From assembly GCF_000482465.1 (NCBI RefSeq), contig NZ_AXVJ01000057.1, positions 1 through 64,000 of the forward strand: a stretch of 64,000 bases of DNA, written 5' to 3'. The notes beneath the pieces are model-generated. The model did no database searches. It was given only the letters and a program-made list of their open reading frames with translations, and had not been told where the DNA came from. The position numbers were made by a program, and so were the translations under genes. Below are positions 7,873 through 17,542 of this stretch, piece after piece. This DNA comes from Runella limosa DSM 17973. GTDB lineage: Bacteria > Bacteroidota > Bacteroidia > Cytophagales > Spirosomataceae. How positions within the stretch are numbered: position 1 is the stretch's first letter; every line of letters begins with the position of its first letter.

Positions 7873-8080
7873 GCTGGTTTTGAGAAACCAGCAACACCTG
7901 TGCCGCTGGTTTCTCAAAACCAGCGCAAGCGCAGAGTGTGCAAAAGGTTTCTCGAAAATGTGCTACTGGTTTCTCAAAACCAGTTCAAACGCAGAGTGTG
8001 CAAAAGGTTTCTCGAAAATGTGCTACTGGTTTCTCAAAACCAGTTCAAACGCAGAGTGTGCAAAAGGTTTCTCAAAACCT
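7873..8080. repeat. 60-bp tandem repeat array with GCTGGTTT...AAACCAGC hairpins
   Basis: Three units of exactly 60 bp (7901-7960, 7961-8020, 8021-8080). Each contains the hairpin CTGGTTTCTCAAAACCAG plus a spacer GCAGAGTGTGCAAAAGGTTTC. Units 2 and 3 are almost identical; unit 1 differs at a few bases that also strengthen its hairpin (9-bp stem, 7904-7925). A fourth hairpin at 7873-7892 is the same palindrome in opposite orientation. The array follows the BatA-like gene. Because 60 is divisible by three, the array produces spurious open frames. No gene is seen in 7858-8204. Confidence 0.85.
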
Positions 8081-8204
8081 TGCCCAAGAATGAAACGCAA
8101 GTTTTTTTTGCCCCAATTTGAGGAAAAGTTTTCCCGTTTTGTAAAATATACGTTTGGTTCAAATTTTTGATAACTTGCAACAAACGACTCTAAACTTTAT
8201 AGAC

Positions 8205-8324
8205 ATGAATGACTTAATACGGGGATTATTAGCAGGCTACGGCGCAAAAAAATTAGGAGGAGGCTGTGTAAGCACAGTTGTTATATTTTTAGTCCTTTGG
8301 TATGTTTTAGGACAATGTAGCTAA
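8205..8324 (+). CDS. Small (39-residue) single-pass membrane protein
   Basis: ATG at 8205 to TAA at 8322-8324 encodes MNDLIRGLLAGYGAKKLGGG followed by C-V-S and a hydrophobic helix (TVVIFLVLWYVLG) ending QCS. The layout of an amphipathic N-terminus with GAKKLGGG, one transmembrane segment and a Cys near each end resembles small proteins I have seen conserved in Bacteroidota, though I cannot run the search. It is followed 13 bp later by a strong bidirectional terminator, which supports a real short transcript. Function unknown. Confidence 0.65.
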   Translation: MNDLIRGLLAGYGAKKLGGGCVSTVVIFLVLWYVLGQCS

Positions 8325-8336
8325 ACGACTAAATAC

Positions 8337-8372
8337 AAAAAACGCCGTCAATTTTCACTGACGGCGTTTTTT
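8337..8372. terminator. Bidirectional terminator between the small membrane gene and purL
   Basis: AACGCCGTCA/TGACGGCGTT stem (8341-8350 with 8359-8368), flanked by A-run and T-run, so it can end transcription from both sides of the convergent pair. Confidence 0.88.
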
Positions 8373-8393
8373 ATTGGTATAAACTCTACCAGA

Positions 8394-10643
8394 CTAACTC
8401 ATGATTTTACCCAATGAGTTGTCGTATAAATCTTTAGCTTCGGCTCCTGAAATAACCGTTTGCTTATCCACCACAAAACCTTCTTTCGTTACTTTACCAA
8501 GCAACGCGTGCGTGATTTTAAGGTCAGCACCAAGCACTTTTTGGAATTCAGCTTGCTTGTCAGGGCTTACACTTACCAACACGCGGCTTTGTGCCTCGCC
8601 AAACAAGAATGCATCGGCGCGGTACGGGCTTTGGGTTGCAACTTCAAAACCAAATCCGCGAGGTAATGCCGACTCAGCCAAAGCGACCATCAAACCACCG
8701 TCTGAAACATCGTGAACTGACTCAACCAATTGATTAGAAATCAATTGTGCTACTGCTTGTTGTAATTCAAATTCCTCGTCGAGGTCGAACGCAGGAGCAG
8801 GAGAGGCTTTTACACCACGGTATGAGTACAAGTATTCCGACGAAGCGATGTCGTTTTTAGGTTGACCTACCAAGAAAATCAAATCACCTTCGTTTTTGAA
8901 ATCAAGTGTCATTTGGCTTTCAGGTTTTTCCATCAAACCAATCATGCCAATCGTTGGGGTTGGGAACACTGGGCCGTCGTCCGATGATTGGTTGTAGAAA
9001 CTCACGTTACCACCCGTCACAGGTGTACTAAATTTGCGACAGGCTTCACCCATTCCTTTAACGGCATGAACAAATTGCCAATAAACTTCAGGAACGTACG
9101 GGTTGCCAAAGTTGAGGTTGTTGGTAATCGCCAATGGTTCAGCACCTGTACAAACGAGGTTACGAGCCGCTTCCGAAACGGCAATTTGTGCACCAATAAA
9201 CGGATCTGCATTGACGTAACGAGCGTTACAGTCAACCGTCATGGCAATGCCTTTTTGGTAGTTCGGGCGTTCTACGTCGCGAATACGAACCACTGCCGAG
9301 TCCGAAGGACGGTTGGTCGAGCGGTTGGCCGTGCCTACCATCGAGTCGTATTGCTCATACACCCACTTCTTAGAAGCGATGTTTGGATGCGACAGAAGGT
9401 GACGCGTTACAGCCGCAATTTCAGCTGCTGAATTTACGTCAGCTACCGAATTAATATCGAATTTCTTAAATTCTTGGAAATAAGCAGGCTCGCGGTATTC
9501 GCGGTGATTTTGTGGTGCGCCGCCACCTAGCACAAGGTCGTGAGCAGGAACATCGGCAATCAATTCGCCGTGTTGGAAGAAATGCAAACGTCCGCCTTCA
9601 ACCACTTCGCCGATTTGAGCGCAATGCAAATCCCATTTATCAAAAATATCTTTGATGACATCTTCTTTGCCTTTTTCAACCACCACCAACATACGTTCTT
9701 GTGATTCAGAAAGCAAAATTTCCCAACCTTTCATGTTGGCTTGGCGCGTTGGTACTTTATCGAGGTCGATAATCATTCCGTGTTCGCCTTTGGCACTCAT
9801 TTCAGAGGTTGAGCAGATGATACCCGCTGCCCCCATGTCTTGAATCCCCACAACATAACCCGTACGAATGATTTCAAGCGAGGCTTCCAGAAGCAATTTT
9901 TCCATGAAAGGGTCACCCACCTGAACGGCTGGCAACTTTTCAGTTGACTTTTCAGAAATATCTTCCGAAGCAAAACTTGCCCCACCGATACCGTCTTTGC
10001 CCGTGGCCGAACCTACAATAAATACGGGATTCCCAACGCCGTAACTGATGGCGCGAGCTACTTCACCCGCTTTTACAATCCCTGCCGAAAACGCATTGAC
10101 AAGCGGGTTGGTGTTATAACAATCATCAAAGAAAACTTCACCACCTACCGTCGGGATACCGAACGCATTACCATAGTCGCCGATTCCTTTTACTACCCCT
10201 TTCACTAGCCATTTTGTTTTGGCCAATTCGGGATTTCCGAAGCGGAGAGAGTTTAATTGAGCAATGGGACGCGCACCCATTGTAAAAATATCACGGTTGA
10301 TACCGCCTACACCCGTTGCCGCACCTTGGTAAGGTTCAAGGGCTGAAGGGTGATTGTGAGATTCAATTTTAAAGCTACACGCAAGGCCGTCGCCAATGTC
10401 AACCAGACCAGCGTTTTCTTCACCTGCTTTGGCAAGCATACGCTCTGAGTCACGGGGGAGGGTTTTAAGCCAAACGATTGAGTTTTTGTACGAGCAGTGC
10501 TCCGACCACATCACCGAGAATATGCTCAACTCAGTGAAGTTGGGCGTGCGGCCTAGTATTTGTTTGATTTGTTCAAATTCTTCGGGAAGAATACCTAGTT
10601 TTTTGGCGGTTTCGACGGTTGGTAGTTGTTCTACGTGTTCCAC
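8394..10643 (-). CDS. purL: Phosphoribosylformylglycinamidine synthase subunit II
   Basis: 749 residues, the size of the small PurL. It is the ATP-dependent FGAM synthase subunit of purine synthesis and works with separate PurS and PurQ (neither is in the window). Signatures: GRTPNFTELSIFSVMWSEHC near residues 31-50, KIESHNHPSALEPYQGAATG, GGVNRDIF-like GGINRDIFTMGA, and in the second half TGGNVSFYNQ and VHDVSDGGLMVAL. The start codon is GTG at 10643, since no in-frame ATG exists between it and an upstream stop near 10713; the resulting N-terminus has normal length. It is convergent with the small membrane gene and divergent from gltB. Confidence 0.95.
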   Translation of the reverse strand: MEHVEQLPTVETAKKLGILPEEFEQIKQILGRTPNFTELSIFSVMWSEHCSYKNSIVWLKTLPRDSERMLAKAGEENAGLVDIGDGLACSFKIESHNHPSALEPYQGAATGVGGINRDIFTMGARPIAQLNSLRFGNPELAKTKWLVKGVVKGIGDYGNAFGIPTVGGEVFFDDCYNTNPLVNAFSAGIVKAGEVARAISYGVGNPVFIVGSATGKDGIGGASFASEDISEKSTEKLPAVQVGDPFMEKLLLEASLEIIRTGYVVGIQDMGAAGIICSTSEMSAKGEHGMIIDLDKVPTRQANMKGWEILLSESQERMLVVVEKGKEDVIKDIFDKWDLHCAQIGEVVEGGRLHFFQHGELIADVPAHDLVLGGGAPQNHREYREPAYFQEFKKFDINSVADVNSAAEIAAVTRHLLSHPNIASKKWVYEQYDSMVGTANRSTNRPSDSAVVRIRDVERPNYQKGIAMTVDCNARYVNADPFIGAQIAVSEAARNLVCTGAEPLAITNNLNFGNPYVPEVYWQFVHAVKGMGEACRKFSTPVTGGNVSFYNQSSDDGPVFPTPTIGMIGLMEKPESQMTLDFKNEGDLIFLVGQPKNDIASSEYLYSYRGVKASPAPAFDLDEEFELQQAVAQLISNQLVESVHDVSDGGLMVALAESALPRGFGFEVATQSPYRADAFLFGEAQSRVLVSVSPDKQAEFQKVLGADLKITHALLGKVTKEGFVVDKQTVISGAEAKDLYDNSLGKIMS

Positions 10644-10684
10644 GAGCGGAGGAGTTGGGGGATTGGTGATTTGTACTAAAGGCG

Positions 10685-10698
10685 CAAAGTTAACTTTG
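10685..10698. promoter_or_regulatory. Palindrome overlapping the probable purL -7 element
   Basis: CAAAGTTAACTTTG is a perfect 14-bp palindrome. On the minus strand it contains TAACTTTG, matching TAnnTTTG, 42 bp upstream of the purL start. The symmetric arrangement gives the same -7 match on the plus strand. A good -33 TTG is not seen at the ideal distance. It may be a promoter with an overlapping operator. Confidence 0.4.
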
Positions 10699-11165
10699 AC
10701 GGCACCTATTTTCTAACATTATTTTATATTTTCTTCCTTGCGTGCCTATTTGAACGTCTTTTTTCAGGAAATACTCACTTCATTTTACAAAGAATACTCA
10801 TGTAAACTGGTCGAAAAAGTCGAAAAACTGGGCTTGATTGCAAAAATGTAAAAACAGAGTCTCGATAGGCAACTCTAATTGATGAATTGTTAATGAAAAT
10901 GAGTTTTTTTTGAAAAATATCTTATGAAACTAGATATTATTGCGAAAATATGAAATATTAATCTTTGGTGTTATGAAATTGTAAAATTCCAAGATAATTT
11001 GATATATTCTCAATATTTTAAAAATACAGGTACAATATTTGGCAAAAAGGTTGTTGTACCAAATAAATTTTTGTGTAACTTGCGTGAGATTAAAGTTCCG
11101 TAGAAGTACTTAGGCAACAAAGTGACGAATCGGAAGTCAACCAACCCCCAATATACAACAAAACC
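10699..11165. other. Intergenic region between purL and gltB
   Basis: About 470 bp, AT-rich, without an open frame that looks coding. It holds the presumed gltB promoter region (see 11029-11083). No tRNA, riboswitch or repeat that I recognise. Confidence 0.6.
11029..11083 (+). promoter_or_regulatory. Candidate gltB promoter with inverted repeat
   Basis: GGTACAA (11029-11035) and TTGTACC (11054-11060) form an inverted repeat. The TTG at 11054-11056 is 19 bp from TAACTTGC (11076-11083), a partial match to the TTG-N19-TAnnTTTG promoter. If real, the repeat would cover the -33 element and could serve as an operator for nitrogen control of gltBD. Confidence 0.35.
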
Positions 11166-14100
11166 ATGTTAGAATCTGCCCAACAGGGGTTATATCGCCC
11201 CGAGTTTGAACATGACGCATGCGGTATTGGTTTCCGCGCCAATATGAAGGGTCGCAAGTCTCACCAGATGGTCGCTGATGCGATTACGATGCTCGAACGT
11301 ATGGATCACCGCGGTGCTTGCGGTTGCGATCCTAACACGGGTGACGGTGCTGGAATTCTTATTCAAATCCCTCATGAGTTTTTTGTGGAAGAGTGTACCA
11401 AATTAGCCATTACCCTCCCTGCTGCGGGTGAGTACGGTGTTGGTATGATTTTCTTCCCTAAAGATGAAAAGCTTCGCAGTGAATGCCGCGATATACTCAA
11501 CCGAAAAATCAAAATGTTGGGTATGGAATTGCTAGGCTACCGCCTCGTTCCAACACTCAATGATGTTTTGGGGGAAGGCTCCTTGTCGGTAGAACCACAA
11601 GTAGAACAACTATTCATCAAACGTCCTGATTCGGTTACGGATGAACTGGGTTTTGAGCGTAAACTGTTTGTACTTCGTCAATACGCCACTCGTATAATTA
11701 ACGATACTGTAGTGGGTGCCAAAGCACATTTTTATTTCTCGTCGCTTTCGTGCCGCACTATCTCCTATAAAGGTCAGTTGACAACAGGTCAATTGAACTA
11801 TTACTTCCCAGACTTGCACAGTGAATCGGTCGTTTCGGCCTTTGCCATTATTCACTCGCGCTTTTCTACCAATACTTTTCCTTCTTGGAAACTGGCACAG
11901 CCCTTCCGTTACGTGGCTCACAACGGTGAAATTAATACCGTACGTGGAAACGTCAACTGGATTCGTGCTGGCGAGAAGTCGTTCTGGACAGAGCACTTCA
12001 CCAAAGAAGAAATGGATATGTTGTTGCCAATCTGTGATTTAACCAACTCAGATACGGCCAACTTAGACAACGCCATCGAACTTCTGTACTTGTCGGGCCG
12101 CTCATTGCCGCACGTAATGATGATGGTGGTACCAGAGGCTTGGGACGGAAACGAGGCCATGGATCCAGAACGTAAGGCTTTCTACGAATACCACGCGGCG
12201 ATTCAAGAACCTTGGGATGGGCCAGCGTCGATTTCATTTACGGATGGTAAAATCATCGGTGCTACCCTCGACCGTAACGGTTTGCGTCCTTCGCGTTATT
12301 GGGTGTTGGACGACGATACCATTATTATGGCCTCGGAAGCAGGGGTACTCGACATCGACCCTGCGCGCGTAGTAACCAAAGGTCGTTTGCAGTCGGGTAA
12401 AATGTTTGTGGTGGATATGGAGCAAGGCCGTATCATTCCCGACGAAGAGCTCAAAGCCGATATTTGTTCACGTCAGCCGTATCAAAAATGGTTGGATGAA
12501 AATAAAATCAAAATTTCTGACCTCGAACCTTCACAACGTCCGTTTGCTCCGTATGACGATAAACTTTTACTAAAACGTCAAATCGCGTTTGGCTTTACTT
12601 CAGAAGACCTACGGATGGTGATTGGGCCGATGGCCGAGACTGGCTATGAGGCGATTGGTTCGATGGGAGTCGATGTACCATTAGCAGTATTATCGGATCA
12701 AAGTCAGCACCTTGCTAATTACTTTAAGCAACTTTTTGCGCAAGTAACCAACCCGCCGATTGACTCTATTCGGGAGCGTTCGATTATGTCATTGATTTCG
12801 TTTGTAGGTTCTACCGAAAATCTATTGACTGAATCGCCGCTGCATTGTCGTCAGATTGAATTAGAACAACCTGTTTTGACCATCGAAGAATTTGATAAAC
12901 TTCGTTGGGTAGATAAAGACCATTTCCAAGCCAAAACTATCAATACCTATTTCCGTGCCGACCAAGGTGGAAAAGGGCTGGCGCGTGCGTTGGAACGTAT
13001 TTGTACTTACGCCGAAGATGCGATTGAAGATGGTTTTGAGATTATTATCCTATCTGACCGTGCCATTGACTCTGACCACGCACCGATTCCGTCGCTGTTG
13101 GCCATGTCAACCGTACACCATCACTTAATCCGTAAAGGGTTACGTGGTAAAGTAGGTATTCTTGTAGAAGCAGGGGATGTGTTTGAAACGCACCACGTAG
13201 CAACACTCATTGGTTATGGTGCTGCGGGGGTATGTCCGTACATGGCATTCCAAACCATTGCCTACATGAATCGCCAAAAGATGATTAATGGAGAGTTTGA
13301 AAATGCAAAACTCTACGCTAACTACATCAAGGCGATTGACAAAGAATTGCTCAAAATCTTCTCCAAAATGGGAATTTCGACGCTTCAGTCGTACCAAGGA
13401 GCGCAGATTTTTGAGTGTTTGGGTATCAACAAAGACGTGATTGACAAGTACTTTACTGGAACCATCTCGCGTATTGGCGGCATGGGTATTGAAGAAATCG
13501 CCCGTGAAGTATTGGTTCGCCATAAAGTAGCCTATCCAGAAACACCAATGGTAAATCCGCACCTAGAAGTGGGTGGTTTTTATCAGTGGAAACAACGCGG
13601 AGAAGCACACATTTTTAACCCGCAAACAATTCACCTTTTGCAACAATCGACTCGCACAGGTGGCGAACAGGGTTATCAGGTATTTAAGAAATTCTCGAAA
13701 CTTATTGATGATCAGACCCAAAAAGCCCTTACGCTTCGCGGTTTGATGCGTTTCAAGAAAGGAAAAGCAATTTCAATCGACGAAGTAGAGCCTTTAGAAG
13801 AAATCTTCAAACGTTTTGCGACGGGAGCGATGTCATTTGGTTCAATTTCGTGGGAAGCACACACAACGCTTGCCATTGCCATGAACCGCATCGGGGGTAA
13901 ATCAAACTCTGGTGAAGGAGGAGAAGATGAGATTCGTTATCAACCGCTTCCCAACGGTGACTTTATGTCGTCCGCTATTAAGCAAGTGGCATCGGGACGT
14001 TTTGGGGTGACGAGTCATTATTTATCAAATGCCCAAGAACTTCAGATTAAGATGGCCCAAGGGGCGAAACCAGGTGAAGGAGGGCAGTTACCAGGCCATA

Positions 14101-15743
14101 AAGTTGATGATTGGATTGGGCGTACGCGTCACTCTACGCCAGGTGTAGGTTTGATTTCGCCGCCACCTCACCACGATATTTATTCAATTGAGGACTTAGC
14201 GCAGTTGATTTATGACCTTAAAAACGCCAACCGTGCCGCACGTATCAGCGTGAAATTGGTATCAGAGGCGGGTGTAGGAACGGTTGCCACAGGGGTTGCC
14301 AAAGCGCACGCTGACCATATCCTTATTGCAGGTCACGATGGAGGAACGGGGGCGTCTCCGTTGAGCTCAGTTCGCCACGCAGGTCTTCCTTGGGAGCTTG
14401 GTTTGGCCGAAACGCACCAAACGTTGGTGAAAAATAAACTTCGCGGACGAGTGACTGTGCAGGCCGATGGCCAAATGCGTACAGGTCGTGACTTAGCCAT
14501 TGCGGCGTTGTTAGGGGCCGAAGAATTTGGCGTAGCCACCGCTGCACTCGTTGCAACGGGCTGTATTATGATGCGTAAGTGCCACTTGAATACTTGTCCA
14601 GTAGGAGTTGCAACACAACGCAAAGAATTGCGTGCACTTTTCACTGGAAAACCAGAACACGTAGTGAACATGTTTACGTACATGGCACAGGAGTTGCGCG
14701 AAATTATGGCGCAGTTGGGCTTCCGTACCATCAACGAAATGGTGGGACAAGCACAATACCTCGAAATGCGTGATGATATTAAACACTGGAAATACAAAGC
14801 ATTGAATTTCAATGCGATGTTGTTCAAAGAGCCAGTAAGCCTTGATGTTGCGCAATTTAAACAAGAGGAACAAGACCACGGAATTGCAGAAGTAATCGAC
14901 TGGCAATTGATGGAAGCCGCCAAACCAGCCCTCGAAAAAGGAGAAGAGGTTTACGGAGAATATCCTATCAATAACCTCAACCGTTCGGTAGGAAATATGC
15001 TTTCCAACGAAATATCAAAAGTATATGGCGGCGTTGGGTTACCAAACGGAACCATTCACTTCAAATTCAGAGGAACGGCAGGACAGAGTTTTGGGGCTTT
15101 TAATACCTCAGGAGTACGTCTTGAGCTAGAAGGCGATGCCAACGATTATTTTGGAAAAGGACTTTGTGGAGCTGAACTCGTGGTTTATCCAGACCGTGAA
15201 GCAACGTTCATTCCAGAAGAAAATATCATCATCGGTAACGTAGCTTTTTACGGAGCAACTTCGGGAGAAGCGTATATTCGCGGAACTGCTGGAGAGCGTT
15301 TCTGTGTACGTAACTCTGGAGCAAAAGTAGTCGTAGAAGGGGTAGGAGATCACGGTCTTGAGTACATGACAGGTGGTGTTGCGATTATCCTCGGAGAAGT
15401 TGGACGAAACTTCGCCGCGGGTATGTCGGGTGGAGTTGCTTATGTTTGGGATAAAAACGCCGACTTTGCGCCGAAAGTAAATCCTGAAATGGTAAGTGTA
15501 GATGCCTTGACCGACGAAGATAAAACGATTGTGAAAGGTTTTGTAGAGAAACATTTCCAATATACCACCAGTAATGTGGCATTTATGATGACCCAAGACT
15601 GGGATACGTACTTGAGTCAGTTTGTGAAGGTATTGCCAAACGACTTCAAGAAAGCCTTGGCAAGCCGTGGAATCAGTCTTTCGCAACAGATTGCTGATAA
15701 AAACGTCGTCTATCAAGACATCGTTGTTGATGTAGCCCAATAA
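11166..15743 (+). CDS. gltB: Glutamate synthase large (alpha) subunit
   Basis: 1525 residues, normal for bacterial GltB. It hydrolyses glutamine in an N-terminal class II amidotransferase domain and transfers ammonia to 2-oxoglutarate on the FMN site, making two glutamates. The sequence HDACGIGF places the catalytic Cys at residue 19, which becomes the N-terminus after propeptide removal, as in E. coli. Domains in order: GATase2 (about 19-430), central domain (about 480-770), FMN synthase barrel (about 820-1200, with SFGSISWEAH and GGKSNSGEGGED) and the beta-helix C-terminal domain (about 1270-1480). The 3Fe-4S cysteines are seen as CIMMRKCHLNTC near 1132-1143. It is followed by gltD after 139 bp. 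Confidence 0.97.
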   Translation: MLESAQQGLYRPEFEHDACGIGFRANMKGRKSHQMVADAITMLERMDHRGACGCDPNTGDGAGILIQIPHEFFVEECTKLAITLPAAGEYGVGMIFFPKDEKLRSECRDILNRKIKMLGMELLGYRLVPTLNDVLGEGSLSVEPQVEQLFIKRPDSVTDELGFERKLFVLRQYATRIINDTVVGAKAHFYFSSLSCRTISYKGQLTTGQLNYYFPDLHSESVVSAFAIIHSRFSTNTFPSWKLAQPFRYVAHNGEINTVRGNVNWIRAGEKSFWTEHFTKEEMDMLLPICDLTNSDTANLDNAIELLYLSGRSLPHVMMMVVPEAWDGNEAMDPERKAFYEYHAAIQEPWDGPASISFTDGKIIGATLDRNGLRPSRYWVLDDDTIIMASEAGVLDIDPARVVTKGRLQSGKMFVVDMEQGRIIPDEELKADICSRQPYQKWLDENKIKISDLEPSQRPFAPYDDKLLLKRQIAFGFTSEDLRMVIGPMAETGYEAIGSMGVDVPLAVLSDQSQHLANYFKQLFAQVTNPPIDSIRERSIMSLISFVGSTENLLTESPLHCRQIELEQPVLTIEEFDKLRWVDKDHFQAKTINTYFRADQGGKGLARALERICTYAEDAIEDGFEIIILSDRAIDSDHAPIPSLLAMSTVHHHLIRKGLRGKVGILVEAGDVFETHHVATLIGYGAAGVCPYMAFQTIAYMNRQKMINGEFENAKLYANYIKAIDKELLKIFSKMGISTLQSYQGAQIFECLGINKDVIDKYFTGTISRIGGMGIEEIAREVLVRHKVAYPETPMVNPHLEVGGFYQWKQRGEAHIFNPQTIHLLQQSTRTGGEQGYQVFKKFSKLIDDQTQKALTLRGLMRFKKGKAISIDEVEPLEEIFKRFATGAMSFGSISWEAHTTLAIAMNRIGGKSNSGEGGEDEIRYQPLPNGDFMSSAIKQVASGRFGVTSHYLSNAQELQIKMAQGAKPGEGGQLPGHKVDDWIGRTRHSTPGVGLISPPPHHDIYSIEDLAQLIYDLKNANRAARISVKLVSEAGVGTVATGVAKAHADHILIAGHDGGTGASPLSSVRHAGLPWELGLAETHQTLVKNKLRGRVTVQADGQMRTGRDLAIAALLGAEEFGVATAALVATGCIMMRKCHLNTCPVGVATQRKELRALFTGKPEHVVNMFTYMAQELREIMAQLGFRTINEMVGQAQYLEMRDDIKHWKYKALNFNAMLFKEPVSLDVAQFKQEEQDHGIAEVIDWQLMEAAKPALEKGEEVYGEYPINNLNRSVGNMLSNEISKVYGGVGLPNGTIHFKFRGTAGQSFGAFNTSGVRLELEGDANDYFGKGLCGAELVVYPDREATFIPEENIIIGNVAFYGATSGEAYIRGTAGERFCVRNSGAKVVVEGVGDHGLEYMTGGVAIILGEVGRNFAAGMSGGVAYVWDKNADFAPKVNPEMVSVDALTDEDKTIVKGFVEKHFQYTTSNVAFMMTQDWDTYLSQFVKVLPNDFKKALASRGISLSQQIADKNVVYQDIVVDVAQ

Positions 15744-15882
15744 TTAGCCCATCCCTTAATATTCGGCCTTGCAGGCAGGTTTTCCTGCCTGTAGGGTTTT
15801 GAAAAACAAAGCAAATAAGCTAAGAAAAGCACATCTGGATTCATTTCTCAATCGCTCATTTAATCTTTTATTCAGTACTAAA

Positions 15883-17418
15883 ATGGGAAAACCCACTGGA
15901 TTCATTGAATTTGGCCGTGAGTTGCCAAGTAAGCGTAGTGTAGAAGAACGCCGCTTAGATTATAAAGAAATTGAATTGCTAGGGACAACGGATGATGCCA
16001 AAAAACAAGCAGCTCGCTGCATGGATTGCGGTATTCCCTTTTGCCATAATGGCTGTCCACTAGGAAATATTATCCCAGAATTTAACGACGCTGTTTACGA
16101 AGAAAACTGGGAATATGCTTACCAATTATTGACCAGTACCAACAACTTCCCAGAGTTCACGGGGCGTATCTGTCCTGCACCTTGCGAAGCATCGTGTGTG
16201 TTGGGTATCAACAAACCACCCGTTGCGATTGAGTACGTGGAGAAATCTATCATCGAAACGGCCTTTGCCAAAGGGTACGTTAAACCACGCATTCCTGCCA
16301 AACGCACAGGCAAGAAAGTAGCAGTCATTGGTTCAGGGCCAGCAGGTTTGGCGGCAGCAGCACAGCTAAACTACGCAGGGCACTTGGTGACGCTTTTTGA
16401 GCGTGCCGATGAGGTCGGAGGATTGCTTCGTTACGGTATCCCTGATTTTAAATTGGAAAAAACGGTCGTGGCACGCCGCGCAGCAGTGATGGCCGAAGAA
16501 GGCGTTGAGTTCAAAACGGGCGTAAACATTGGCGTGGATATTCAAGCGGAAGAGATTCTTCGTGAATTTGATGCTGTTGTCTTAGCCATTGGTTCAACCG
16601 AGCCTCGTGATATTCGCATTCCTGGTTGGGACAAATACATTGGAAAAGGTATTCACCCCGCGATGGAGTTTTTGAGCCAACAAAACAAACGAGTGTCTGA
16701 TATTGCGCGCGTGGTTGACCACCGTGGCGATAAATATGTGAATGGTGAAATTTTGGCAACTGACAAACACGTCGTGGTAATCGGTGGGGGAGATACAGGT
16801 TCTGACTGCGTTGGAACGTCAAACCGCCACAAAGCGGCGACTATTACGCAAGTGGAAGTAATGCCAGCGCCAAAATACGACGATAAGTTACAACCGTTTT
16901 ATAAAGTTCGTGACGAAAAAACCCCTTGGCCGCAGTGGCCATTGACCAAACGGACGTCAACCTCACACGAAGAAGGTTGTGACCGTTTTTGGGCGATTGC
17001 CGTGCAAGAATTTGTGGGTGATGGCGAAAAATTGACAGGGTTACGCATTGCCGACATTACGGGTGAACGTACGTTGGAAGACGGACGCAAAGCGCCTGTT
17101 ACCGAAAACGAACGCGTAGTCAACTGCGATTTGGCGCTCATTGCGGCGGGTTTTGTGCATCCTCAGCAGTATTTAATCGAACAATTTGGTATCGAAACTG
17201 ACATGCGTAAAAACATCAAAGCTTCGGAAGGTAATTATGTTACTTCGATAGACAAAGTCTTTGCCGCAGGTGACTGCCGTCGTGGACAATCGTTGGTTGT
17301 TTGGGCGATTTCAGAAGGTCGCGAAGCGGCTCGTAAAGTAGATGAGTTCTTGATGGGCGAGTCGATGCTGGAAGCCAAAGAGGTAGGAATGTTTAATCCT
17401 GTCTTCTCGCACGCTTAG
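15883..17418 (+). CDS. gltD: Glutamate synthase small (beta) subunit
   Basis: 511 residues from [20 protein letters not shown]. An upstream in-frame codon at 15769 adds 38 residues that do not resemble the family and is rejected. GltD takes electrons from NADPH through FAD and passes them through 4Fe-4S clusters to GltB. Cysteines lie in [17 protein letters not shown] (46, 49, 54, 58) and CPAPCEASC (97, 101, 105). The FAD site is [12 protein letters not shown] (about 148-159) and the NADPH site [14 protein letters not shown] (about 305). It forms an operon with gltB and is closed by a long terminator. Confidence 0.96.
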   Translation: MGKPTGFIEFGRELPSKRSVEERRLDYKEIELLGTTDDAKKQAARCMDCGIPFCHNGCPLGNIIPEFNDAVYEENWEYAYQLLTSTNNFPEFTGRICPAPCEASCVLGINKPPVAIEYVEKSIIETAFAKGYVKPRIPAKRTGKKVAVIGSGPAGLAAAAQLNYAGHLVTLFERADEVGGLLRYGIPDFKLEKTVVARRAAVMAEEGVEFKTGVNIGVDIQAEEILREFDAVVLAIGSTEPRDIRIPGWDKYIGKGIHPAMEFLSQQNKRVSDIARVVDHRGDKYVNGEILATDKHVVVIGGGDTGSDCVGTSNRHKAATITQVEVMPAPKYDDKLQPFYKVRDEKTPWPQWPLTKRTSTSHEEGCDRFWAIAVQEFVGDGEKLTGLRIADITGERTLEDGRKAPVTENERVVNCDLALIAAGFVHPQQYLIEQFGIETDMRKNIKASEGNYVTSIDKVFAAGDCRRGQSLVVWAISEGREAARKVDEFLMGESMLEAKEVGMFNPVFSHA

Positions 17419-17431
17419 TTTGTAATAAAAA

Positions 17432-17449
17432 AAGCCCGTAATCGGGCTT
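17432..17449 (-). terminator. Hairpin with T-run on the minus strand (end of the SusC-SusD-DUF4397 unit)
   Basis: AAGCCCG/CGGGCTT stem with a TAAT loop. It is preceded on the plus strand by seven or more As, so the minus-strand RNA ends in a U-run. It fits as terminator of the convergent minus-strand operon ending at 17543. Confidence 0.65.
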
Positions 17450-17457
17450 AAAAATAG

Positions 17458-17490
17458 ACTCCTTCTTGATGCTTCAAGAAGGAGTTTTTT
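17458..17490 (+). terminator. Terminator of gltBD
   Basis: A 12-bp perfect stem (ACTCCTTCTTGA/TCAAGAAGGAGT) with a TGCT loop, followed by a T-run. Confidence 0.88.
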
Positions 17491-17542
17491 ATTGGGTACT
17501 AACTAAAGTTGTTGAAGTGATATGCGACTTTTTGCAGCAAAA

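Noticed and set aside
7901-8080. CRISPR array
   Set aside because: Units are 60 bp, contiguous and identical throughout, with no variable spacers and no cas genes near.
7880-8170. Open frame of 96 residues across the repeat array (repeated CAKGFSK/WFLKTS)
   Set aside because: It is the 60-bp repeat read in frame; 60 is a multiple of three, so long frames appear by chance, and two frames (7880 and 7900) are open at once.
14333-14923. 196-residue minus-strand frame inside gltB
   Set aside because: It lies in the FMN/Fe-S part of GltB; codon pattern follows the GltB frame.
15769-15882. N-terminal extension of GltD
   Set aside because: 38 extra residues are Leu/Lys/Asn-rich and absent from the family, which starts MGKPTGF.
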